A program made the position numbers and the translations under genes. A stretch of 26,586 bases of DNA from CAYXRK01 sp964467615 (GTDB taxonomy: Bacteria > Hydrogenedentota > Hydrogenedentia > Hydrogenedentales > GCA-2746185), in the NCBI GenBank assembly GCA_964467615.1, contig CAYXRK010000053.1, forward strand, positions 1-26,586, read 5' to 3'. This document shows, piece after piece, positions 15,153-22,770 of the stretch; within the stretch, counting starts at the first letter, position 1, and every line of letters begins with the position of its first letter. The notes below the pieces were generated by a model, which did not search any database, was not told where the DNA came from, and worked only from the letters and a program-made list of their open reading frames with translations.

Positions 15153-15174
15153 GGGCAGCCGTCCTCGGTTGCCC
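15153..15174. repeat. Hairpin repeat, copy 2 (inverted relative to copy 1)
   Basis: GGGCAGCC-GTCCTC-GGTTGCCC forms an 8-bp stem with one G-T wobble and a 6-base loop. Read on the other strand the loop is GAGGAC, against GAGGGC in copy 1, and the flank continues into GGCTGCCCCACA in both. It lies in the 239-base gap between the membrane protein and the cytochrome P460 gene. The rest of that gap shows only the cytochrome ribosome-binding site. Confidence 0.6.
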
Positions 15175-15279
15175 ATGAGGTCCCATCCGTCGGGCAATCC
15201 GTTGTGCTAAGGTGATACGCATGACGACGCGGAATACCGGAACGTCGGCGGTAACGAATAACGTGAGGAGAAACTGGAG

Positions 15280-15906
15280 ATGAAGCGTACCGTTTTTGTG
15301 CTGGGAGGCGCCACGGTGTGTGCGCTCGCGGCGGTACCGGTGGTTCTCGCCGCAGACCCAACGCCTGCGGGAATGGTCAATCCGACATACAACGCCCAGG
15401 GTGACCTCGTGCGGCCCGACGGTTTCCGCAACTGGATTTTCGTGGGGGCGTCCCTGGGTCTGTCGTATGACGAGGGAGCAACGCAGGAGGGGCCGGGACT
15501 CTTTCATCACGTCTACATGCAGCCCGAGGCGTACGCGCACTACAAGGAAACCGGGACTTTCGCCGAAAAGACGATGCTCGTCATGGAGAACTACAGCGCG
15601 GGGCAGAAGGTCGATCCGAACTTGCACGGGCACTTCGAGGACGCGCGCGTAGGGGTCGAGGTCGCGCTCAAAGACAAGGAAAAATTTCCCGACGGTTGGG
15701 CGTATTTCAATTTCTCGACGCGCGCGGGACTCAAGGAGACGGCGAAGGCCTTTCCGAAGGCGATGTGTTACGACTGCCACAACCAACACGCGGCGGACGA
15801 CAACGTATTCGTGCAGTTCTACCCCGTCCTCAAGGACATTATGAAAGACCAGGGCCGCTGGAAAGACATCGGCGAGGCAAGCGCGGCGGGGAGCGAAGGC
15901 AAGTAG
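15280..15906 (+). CDS. Cytochrome P460 family periplasmic heme protein
   Basis: A 208-residue secreted c-type heme protein. Residues 1-25 are a signal peptide ending VVLAAD. The C-terminal block W-A-Y-F-N-F through KAMCYDCHNQHAADDNVFVQFYPVL carries the CxxCH heme motif (C163, C166, H167) and the D-x-VF-x-QFYP signature of the P460 family. Characterised members oxidise hydroxylamine or act on nitric oxide, and the wider family may serve other redox roles. The crosslinking lysine cannot be assigned by eye. A GGAG sits directly before the ATG at 15280. The stop is two bases from that of the convergent gene. Confidence 0.9.
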   Translation: MKRTVFVLGGATVCALAAVPVVLAADPTPAGMVNPTYNAQGDLVRPDGFRNWIFVGASLGLSYDEGATQEGPGLFHHVYMQPEAYAHYKETGTFAEKTMLVMENYSAGQKVDPNLHGHFEDARVGVEVALKDKEKFPDGWAYFNFSTRAGLKETAKAFPKAMCYDCHNQHAADDNVFVQFYPVLKDIMKDQGRWKDIGEASAAGSEGK

Positions 15907-15908
15907 CG

Positions 15909-17639
15909 CTATCTGGATACGCCACTTTCGTCGCGAACGATTTGGTACACCGCGACGTCGCTGTTCGGGCCGGCGCGGAGGCGTTCTATCTCGGCGAGAC
16001 GGACGGTTGTGTCCCGGTGCTCTCGGTAGAATACACGGACGCTGGTTTCGTATTGCGGGTGGATGATTAAGTACGTGTTCGACCGATCTAGAAGAGCGGA
16101 ATAAATGCTGTCGATTCCCCACGATGCCAACCTGCGCTGGTAAATCGGTGTGTGGGTCGTCCAACCCGCGTGAATCAGCTTCAGGCGAAGTAGCTTTGCC
16201 GGTCCGTCGAACACGGGCAACCACGTGAGCGGAAGCGCGCGCGATATGTAGACGGCGTCCCGACGGGCAGGATCGGCAAGGGCGGCGTCCACCCACGCGG
16301 TGATTTTGGCGTTGCGGCCCGCGTACCACAACGAAGTTTTTCGTAACGAAGCGAAGTTTTGGACCGCGAGCGCGCAAAGTACGACGACGACTGCGGCAAG
16401 TGTGATGTTGCGAGAACGCGCCGGTTGTTGCACACCGTGATTCGCCACGGGATCACTTGGTAGAAACACGGGCGCAAGCGCGATCCCCATCAACAACGGC
16501 TCCACCACGCGCCGCGGGAGCTTTAGCCAGACGACGAGCGCTGCGGACATGGCCACGACGACGGCGGCTACCAATAGAGTGGCAGTGACCCCTTCGCGTG
16601 CATTACGCCGCGGCATCGTTGCGAGCGACAGGCCACACAGAACCGCGATACAAAAATCGCGCCAGTATCGTCGCGCTTCCTCCCCTAAACGGCGCGAAAT
16701 TTCTCCGGAAGACCACGGGAGGGCCGCGGCCTCGTCCTTCAGTGCTTGTAGTTGTGCGATCGAGAATATTCCGTCGTCGAATTCCAGTCCGGCTCGCAAG
16801 ATTTGAAAGTCATTCTGCGACCACCCGGCTTTGGGCAGGACGCCAACCACGGCCGGGTTGATGAAATTCGCGCGATCATAATTGACGCGAAGTCCCGCAT
16901 ACTCGGTGTAGTGGTCCCATTCGGTCCCGAGACGATACGGAATTTGATTGGTCAGCACCACCGCTCCCGCGGCAAGAAACGCGAACGCAAGCGTGATTGC
17001 GAATGGCCGCAGGCGCGGGGAACGTCGATGGCCGTAGAGCGCGGCGGCGGCGACCGGGACAAGCAAGACCAAGCTGTACGATCTGAGCATCGCCGCGAGC
17101 ACCATCAAGACGACACTGATCGTGCGACTCGCGCGAAGGCGGCGGGTATTCGCACGAGGTCCGTATGATGCGAGCGCGATCGAAGCCGCTCCCGCCATCC
17201 ATGCGGTGGTCGTGAACTGGAGCTGAAGGAGGAACGGAAGAATCCACAAGGCAACGAGCAGTATCCATGCGGCCATTCCGGCCGCCCGGCCGAACGAGCG
17301 CAAAAAGCAAAATAGGATGACGCATGCGGACACGGCATGGATCGCGTATAGGTAGAGGGAGTACCAATTGACGGAATTGGAAAGCGAAAACATTCCGCTG
17401 AGGATCCAGCCGATGAGCACGTGGGAATGGATCAAGAGCGGACTTGGTCCCGTCCCGTATCCGCCGGCGGCGATGAGCATCATGACCGGGTCGTCGACGG
17501 TCTGAAACGCGGGCGTAAAGAAAAGGAAGAACGCGGCAAAGGCGACCGTGCACGCCGCGACCGAACACAGTGCATCGTTAATCGTGGCGGAAAAGCACGA
17601 CATGTAACCGAGACCCGACGAGGATTTCGAAGTATACAC
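15909..17639 (-). CDS. Polytopic membrane protein, GT-C glycosyltransferase-like
   Basis: A 576-residue integral membrane protein with roughly ten hydrophobic segments in the first 430 residues and a soluble C-terminal domain of about 150 residues. The first luminal loop contains the acidic TVDDPVMM, followed by GPSPLLIHSHVLIGWIL and NWYSLYLYAIH, the layout of GT-C type lipid-phosphate-sugar glycosyltransferases and related flippase-like proteins. The acceptor cannot be inferred. The start is uncertain: GTG 17639 or ATG 17603, neither with a clear ribosome-binding site; both leave the first membrane segment intact. It is transcribed against the cytochrome P460 gene and divergently from the kinase gene. 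Confidence 0.72.
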   Translation of the reverse strand: MYTSKSSSGLGYMSCFSATINDALCSVAACTVAFAAFFLFFTPAFQTVDDPVMMLIAAGGYGTGPSPLLIHSHVLIGWILSGMFSLSNSVNWYSLYLYAIHAVSACVILFCFLRSFGRAAGMAAWILLVALWILPFLLQLQFTTTAWMAGAASIALASYGPRANTRRLRASRTISVVLMVLAAMLRSYSLVLLVPVAAAALYGHRRSPRLRPFAITLAFAFLAAGAVVLTNQIPYRLGTEWDHYTEYAGLRVNYDRANFINPAVVGVLPKAGWSQNDFQILRAGLEFDDGIFSIAQLQALKDEAAALPWSSGEISRRLGEEARRYWRDFCIAVLCGLSLATMPRRNAREGVTATLLVAAVVVAMSAALVVWLKLPRRVVEPLLMGIALAPVFLPSDPVANHGVQQPARSRNITLAAVVVVLCALAVQNFASLRKTSLWYAGRNAKITAWVDAALADPARRDAVYISRALPLTWLPVFDGPAKLLRLKLIHAGWTTHTPIYQRRLASWGIDSIYSALLDRSNTYLIIHPQYETSVRVFYREHRDTTVRLAEIERLRAGPNSDVAVYQIVRDESGVSR

Positions 17640-17772
17640 GCGGGATCGAGCGAACCATTAGGCGGGAATGCACGGACTCGAAGTGATTGGAGGGGTTGGA
17701 GAGTTTCGGCCTCGCCTTTGATATATTCACGCGGACTAGTTGGAAGTTGTTGCTGCCGGGGAGGGCGCGCGG

Positions 17773-20088
17773 ATGGACTCCATTATCAATTCGGCATTGA
17801 ACATCTTGTCGCCGATTCGCGGAATCATCGAGATTCCGCTCGGCATATTTCTGAACATGGGTGAGTTCGAGGACCCGCCCGCTTGGGTCCTGTTGGCGTA
17901 TGACCTCGTCGTCATCGGCCTGTTAATCATGCTTGCGCTGCGGACGATCAAGGTCCTGCGCGAGTTTGTGTTCGGGAAAGCGAAGCTGACTGACCGGGCG
18001 GACATCGATCACCTCGTCACGAAAAACCAAGGCCATGTGCAGACGCTCGAGGCGGCGCAGAACCTCGAATTGACGATCGCCCCTTTGAAGCGGAACAAGG
18101 ATTGGGAACGGCTCGCCGAGGTGTACGCATCATTAAACCGGCCCAAGGAAGCCGCGAAATATTTCCAAAAAACGCGCGACCACAAACGCGCCGCCGAGCA
18201 ATTTGCGAAGGCCGGAAATACGTTGAAAGCCGCGAAGCTCCTATTAAAGGCCGGCGATTTTTATACCTCCGGCCGTTTCTTCCTAGACTGCGGCAAACAC
18301 AAAGAGGCCGCCCAGGCGTTCCTGAAAGCCGGCGCTCCGGCGGATGCCGGAGCGGCGTACGCGGCGGGCGGGAAGTATAAGCTGGCGTTCGAGGCATACA
18401 CGGAGTATTTCCAGGCGCCCAAGGACGCCCAGGAAGCGCAAGCCCGCGCGGCGCAACAATGCAATGAACTGATGCGGAACGAAACGGCACGTGGATCGGT
18501 CGAGGCGCCGGTGCTCAAGGCGTTATTGCCGAAGCTCGCGAAGGCTTTTGAAGGGGCAAAGCAGTATCCGCAGGCGGCGCAACTGTATCGCGAAGCGGGC
18601 GACGTGCTTCACGCGGGCCAAGTGTACCTGCTCGCCGGAAAACTGGTGGAAGCAGCCGCATGCATGAAAGAGGCAGGCAATCCCAAGGAGTCCGCGCGCA
18701 TTACGGGGCAGGCCTACGAGCAGCAGAAGAAATTCAAAGAGGCTGCGCAGGCGTACGCGCAGGCCGAAGAGTGGTACCGCGCGGGCGAGTGTTTCGCGCA
18801 GGCGAAGGAGCCGGTGCGGGCAGCCGAGTGCTACTGGAAGGCGAAGTCGTTCTACAAGGCGGGCCTGGCTTACGCACACGCGGGCAAGTTCGAGGACGCG
18901 GTGGGCATGTTCCAACGGATGTCCGAGGACGACCCGAATTTCGAAGTGTCGCGTGGCATCCTTGGACGGTGCTTCTATGAGGTCCACGATTACGCCCACT
19001 GCGTCGCCGCGCTCGAGAACCATCTCACGGGCCAGCGCGTCGACAAAACGAACATCGAACTCTGGAACATCCTGGGCTACGCGTACGAGCAGAACGGACA
19101 ACTTCAGGAATCGCGCGATGTTTTGCTCAAGATCGGCGCGGTGAACAAGGCCTTCAAGGACGTGGGCGCGCGGTTGTCGAACATCGAAAGCCGCATTTCC
19201 ATGCTCGGCTCGAGGGCGGGCAGCAATCCGACCATGGCCTCGCCGCTGCCGATGAACACGGGCGACGATCAGGTGATGAAGTTCGTGGCGAACACGTTGG
19301 CCGAGCGTTACGAGATCGAGGCCGAAATCGGACGCGGCGGCATGGGCGTCGTTTACAAGGCGAAGGACAAACAATTGGATCGCTTGGTCGCGTTGAAATT
19401 CTTGGGATCGATGATCGACCACAACGACGAATTTAAGGCGCGGTTCGTGCGCGAAGCGAAGACGGCGGCGAAAGTAAACCATCCGAACATCGTGGCGATT
19501 TACGACATCAGCGCGAGCCAAGGCAAGGCCTACATCGCGATGGAGTACGTCGAAGGGCGCACGCTCAACCGGCACCTGCGCGAGAAGGGCAAACTGGCGC
19601 CGCGCGAGGCGATTAACATCATGGGGCAGGCGTGCAGCGCGCTCGCGGCGATGCACGAGGCTGGCGTCGTGCACCGGGATATCAAACCCGACAATATATT
19701 CATCGCCAAGGGGGGGCTTGTGAAGGTGATGGATTTCGGCCTCGCAAAGGCCGAGGACAACCGCATCACGCGCTCGAATGTCGTCATGGGGACGCCGAGC
19801 TACATGTCGCCCGAGCAGGCCACGGGGCAGGATGTCGACGGTCGCGCCGACTTGTACGCCATGGGGCTTGTCTTGCATGAGATGTTGACGGGCAATATCG
19901 TCTTCATCGAAGGCGACGTGATGCAACGGCAAATCAACGAAATGCCCGAACCTCCGGGGAAATTGGTCGAGGGAATACCGCCCGTGCTTGATGCAGTTGT
20001 CATGCGGTGCATCGCGAAGAAGCGAGAGGAACGTTTCGCGAATACGCGAGAACTGCTCGCGGCGCTGGCCAAAGCTAAGGAAGGCTGA
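17773..20088 (+). CDS. Membrane-anchored repeat protein with C-terminal Ser/Thr kinase domain
   Basis: A 771-residue protein. A single membrane segment lies at about 37-60 (WVLLAYDLVVIGLLIMLAL). Residues about 80-440 form a long helical-repeat array with recurring (K/A)EAA-x2-(F/Y)-x-KAG-type units, resembling TPR or alpha-SNAP-like repeats. The Hanks-type kinase domain starts near 510: GRGGMG (520-525), VALKFL lysine, HRDIKPDN (634-641), DFG (654-656) and SYMSPEQATG. All catalytic residues are present, so it should be active on the cytoplasmic side. ATG 17773 is chosen because GGGGAGGG precedes it at good spacing. It is followed 55 bases later by the nitrilase-like gene. Kinase after an N-terminal repeat scaffold is the reverse of the common kinase-TPR order. 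Confidence 0.92.
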   Translation: MDSIINSALNILSPIRGIIEIPLGIFLNMGEFEDPPAWVLLAYDLVVIGLLIMLALRTIKVLREFVFGKAKLTDRADIDHLVTKNQGHVQTLEAAQNLELTIAPLKRNKDWERLAEVYASLNRPKEAAKYFQKTRDHKRAAEQFAKAGNTLKAAKLLLKAGDFYTSGRFFLDCGKHKEAAQAFLKAGAPADAGAAYAAGGKYKLAFEAYTEYFQAPKDAQEAQARAAQQCNELMRNETARGSVEAPVLKALLPKLAKAFEGAKQYPQAAQLYREAGDVLHAGQVYLLAGKLVEAAACMKEAGNPKESARITGQAYEQQKKFKEAAQAYAQAEEWYRAGECFAQAKEPVRAAECYWKAKSFYKAGLAYAHAGKFEDAVGMFQRMSEDDPNFEVSRGILGRCFYEVHDYAHCVAALENHLTGQRVDKTNIELWNILGYAYEQNGQLQESRDVLLKIGAVNKAFKDVGARLSNIESRISMLGSRAGSNPTMASPLPMNTGDDQVMKFVANTLAERYEIEAEIGRGGMGVVYKAKDKQLDRLVALKFLGSMIDHNDEFKARFVREAKTAAKVNHPNIVAIYDISASQGKAYIAMEYVEGRTLNRHLREKGKLAPREAINIMGQACSALAAMHEAGVVHRDIKPDNIFIAKGGLVKVMDFGLAKAEDNRITRSNVVMGTPSYMSPEQATGQDVDGRADLYAMGLVLHEMLTGNIVFIEGDVMQRQINEMPEPPGKLVEGIPPVLDAVVMRCIAKKREERFANTRELLAALAKAKEG

Positions 20089-20143
20089 GCAGAACTGGAA
20101 TGGTCCGCTCCTTGCCTTTCGGTCAAACGAATCAGTTTCGCCC

Positions 20144-20956
20144 GTGAAGATCGCGCTCATACAAGAACGGCTGGCCTCGAGTGTTGAGGAGACGATCGTG
20201 CTCAACGTGCGGGCGGCGCGTGAGGCCGGGAAGAGCGGCGCGAAACTCATCGCCTTCGCCGAGTTGGCGTTCTGGCCATTCTTCCCGCAGCAGCGCCGCG
20301 ACGGCCGGCCCGCTCCGCACGCCGAAACGATTCCCGGTCCGACGACGGATCGCTTTGCGGCGATCGCGCGCGAGTGCGGCGCGGTGATCGTGCTCAACCT
20401 CTACGAAAAAGACGGCGACCGCTCATACGATTCGTCGCCGGTCATCGATTCCGACGGCCAGATCAAAGGCGTCGCGCGGATGATGCACATCATGGACGGC
20501 CCCTGTTTTCACGAGCAGGACTACTACGATCCCGGCGACCGCGGCGCGCTCGTTTGCGACACGGCAGCGGGCCGGATTGGCGTTGCGATCTGTTACGACC
20601 GCCACTACCCGGAATACATGCGCGCGCTCGGCGTGCAGGGCGCGCAGTTGGTGGTCATTCCCCAGGCGGGCGTCGCTGACGAATGGCCGGGCGGGCTGTA
20701 CGAAGCCGAAGTCCAGGTCGCGGCGATGCAGAACGGATACTTCGCCGCGCTCGTCAACCGAGTGGGCCAGGACGGGGATTTACTCTTTGCGGGCGAGTCC
20801 TTCGTGACCGACCCGATGGGGCGCATGATGACGCGCGCCCCGCGCGGCGAGGACGGTATCCTCTACGCGGACATCGATTACGCGCTGCTCGACTCGTGCC
20901 CCGCGCGAAGACATTTCTTGAGGGACCGCCGGCCGGACATTTACCCGCTCGCGTGA
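20144..20956 (+). CDS. Nitrilase-superfamily (carbon-nitrogen hydrolase) protein
   Basis: A 270-residue protein of the nitrilase fold. The start is the GTG at 20144, which begins VKIALIQERL as family members do; the frame extends further upstream only over the kinase gene. The catalytic glutamate is E40 in FAELAF and the nucleophile C150 in VAICYDRHYPE. The catalytic lysine, usually in Y-R-K-x-H, is replaced by methionine (ARMMHIMDG, M113), while the nearby glutamate of HEQDYYDPGD is kept. Related sequences with R-M-x-H at this place may form their own subgroup. Substrate unknown; carbamoylputrescine- or N-carbamoyl-type amides are usual for the closest patterns. Confidence 0.87.
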   Translation: MKIALIQERLASSVEETIVLNVRAAREAGKSGAKLIAFAELAFWPFFPQQRRDGRPAPHAETIPGPTTDRFAAIARECGAVIVLNLYEKDGDRSYDSSPVIDSDGQIKGVARMMHIMDGPCFHEQDYYDPGDRGALVCDTAAGRIGVAICYDRHYPEYMRALGVQGAQLVVIPQAGVADEWPGGLYEAEVQVAAMQNGYFAALVNRVGQDGDLLFAGESFVTDPMGRMMTRAPRGEDGILYADIDYALLDSCPARRHFLRDRRPDIYPLA

Positions 20957-20988
20957 CCAAAATACCGCGAGTGGAGACGTGAGACGCT

Positions 20989-22770
20989 ATGGCACTTTCG
21001 CGTGCGATATTCCCCAATTCGCCCTTACTTGCGAAAATTCCGCGTGAAATCAATGCTGGTATTGTGGAGTTTCACTCGCGATCGCGCGTGATTTCGTTTG
21101 CATCTCAAGTCGATGCGCTTCAGGCCGGTTCGATCGGTGACGTCATGGACGTGCTCGACGTTGTCCGGCGCTATGTCAACTCCGGGTCGCACGCTGCGGG
21201 GTTCGTCTCGTACGAAGCGGCGGCCGCGTTCGATCCGGCGTTGACCACGCATGGCGCCGCCGAACTGCCGCTCGCGTGGTTCGGCGTGTACGAGACGCGC
21301 ATCGACCGACCGTGCGCCGTGTCGCCGAGCGGCGGCGCGACTCCGTGTGGATGGAGCGCGGCGGTCGATCGTGATGTCTACGCGCAGACGATACACGCCA
21401 TCCGCCGCTATCTTGCCGCGGGCGACACGTATCAGGTGAACTACACGTTTCCGTTGCACGCGCAGTTCGAAGGAAGCGCGCACCAGATGTTCCTCGCGCT
21501 GTACGCCGCCCAACCTACCGACTACGCCGCGTACCTCGATCTGGGGGATTTCCAAATACTCAGCCACTCGCCGGAACTGTTCTTCCGACTCGATGGAAAC
21601 GAAATCACGGCGCGCCCCATGAAGGGCACGAGGCCGCGCGGCCTATGGCCCGAGCGCGACGCGGCGCTCACGCGCGAGCTTGCCGACTCGGAAAAGGACC
21701 GCGCCGAAAACGTGATGATCGTCGACATGCTGCGCAACGACTTGGGCCGCATCTGCGAGACAGGCTCCATCCGCGTGAAATCGCTCTTTGATGTTGAGCG
21801 GTACGAGACCATATGGCAAATGACCTCGACCATCTCGGGACGCACGCGGGCGGATGTACCCGAAATATTCCGCGCGCTGTTTCCCTCGGCCTCGGTTACA
21901 GGCGCGCCGAAGGTCCGGACCATGCAAATCATCCGCGAACTCGAAACCGGGCCGCGCGGCGTCTATTGTGGAAGTGTCGGCTGGTGGTCGCCGGACCGAC
22001 GCGCGGAGTTCAATGTTGCGATTCGTACGCTGACGCTCGAAGCCGAAACGGGCTGCGCGGTTTATCCCGTGGGCAGCGGCGTGACCTGGGACAGTTCGAC
22101 CGAGGCTGAGTATGACGAGTGCATTGCCAAGGCCGTGGCCGTGCGGCGGCCGCGGCCCGAGTTCGAATTACTCGAATCACTCTTGTTCGACGGCGCGTAC
22201 TTCTTGCTTGAAGAACATTTGGACCGCTTGGAGGCCAGCGCTGGGTACTTCGGGTTCAGGTTCGATCGAGACGAGACCCGGCGCGCGTTGATGGACCATG
22301 TGTCCGGTGTCGACGGCGGACCTCGTAAGGTGCGCCTCTTGCTTGCATCGTCCGGCCGTTCGACGATCCAAAGCGAGCTTGCGCCATCGCCAAGTCCGGT
22401 GCAGGTGCGTCTCGCAACGAAGCCGGTCTCTACCGAGGACGTTTTTCTTTATCACAAGACGACCCACCGGAGCGCCTATGACGAGGCGTTAAGCGGCGCG
22501 GAAGCCTGCGATGACGTGATTCTTTGGAACGAGTGCGGCGAACTGACCGAATCGACTAGGGCAAATATCGTCGTCGAACTAAACGGCGAACGGCTCACGC
22601 CGCCCATCGAGTGCGGCCTGCTTGCCGGTGTTATGCGGCGGCACCTCCTAGAAACCGGCGCAATTCGGGAAGAGGTTCTTCGGGTCGGCGTATTGCAGCG
22701 CGCGACTTGCGTCTGGCTTGTCAATTCGGTGCGGTGCTGGGTCGAAGCGGCTGTTGTTACTTCCGAGTGA
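20989..22770 (+). CDS. pabBC: Aminodeoxychorismate synthase PabB fused to aminodeoxychorismate lyase PabC
   Basis: A 593-residue bifunctional enzyme converting chorismate (with ammonia from a glutaminase subunit) to 4-aminobenzoate for folate. The PabB part (about 1-385) has GDTYQVNYT, LSHSPELFFR, ARPMKGTRPRG, ENVMIVDMLRNDLGR, FPSASVTGAPK and the YCGSVGWWSPD block. The PabC part (about 395-593) is a class IV PLP aminotransferase: the N-terminal ESLLFDGAYFLLEEHLDRL, then LYHKTTHRSAY with the PLP lysine, and WNECGELTESTRANI. It follows the nitrilase-like gene by 32 bases. The 3' end overlaps the convergent glycosidase-like gene by 14 bases. The ribosome-binding site before ATG 20989 is weak. 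Confidence 0.93.
   Translation: MALSRAIFPNSPLLAKIPREINAGIVEFHSRSRVISFASQVDALQAGSIGDVMDVLDVVRRYVNSGSHAAGFVSYEAAAAFDPALTTHGAAELPLAWFGVYETRIDRPCAVSPSGGATPCGWSAAVDRDVYAQTIHAIRRYLAAGDTYQVNYTFPLHAQFEGSAHQMFLALYAAQPTDYAAYLDLGDFQILSHSPELFFRLDGNEITARPMKGTRPRGLWPERDAALTRELADSEKDRAENVMIVDMLRNDLGRICETGSIRVKSLFDVERYETIWQMTSTISGRTRADVPEIFRALFPSASVTGAPKVRTMQIIRELETGPRGVYCGSVGWWSPDRRAEFNVAIRTLTLEAETGCAVYPVGSGVTWDSSTEAEYDECIAKAVAVRRPRPEFELLESLLFDGAYFLLEEHLDRLEASAGYFGFRFDRDETRRALMDHVSGVDGGPRKVRLLLASSGRSTIQSELAPSPSPVQVRLATKPVSTEDVFLYHKTTHRSAYDEALSGAEACDDVILWNECGELTESTRANIVVELNGERLTPPIECGLLAGVMRRHLLETGAIREEVLRVGVLQRATCVWLVNSVRCWVEAAVVTSE

Noticed and set aside
15130..16377. Minus-strand open frame of 415 codons across the cytochrome P460 gene
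   Set aside because: Runs antisense through the P460 gene and then out of frame through the membrane protein gene; Arg/His-rich without domains.
17696..17727. Promoter TTGGAG/TATATT before the kinase gene
   Set aside because: The spacer is 20 bases and the -35 is weak; not strong enough to list as a feature.
17940..19150. Periodic KAG-coding DNA considered as CRISPR or satellite repeat
   Set aside because: Periodicity is at the protein level (helical repeats) with diverged nucleotides and no spacers.
18523..20397. Long minus-strand open frame of 624 codons opposite the kinase gene
   Set aside because: Arg/His/Leu-rich shadow of a GC-rich gene; the plus frame has complete kinase motifs.
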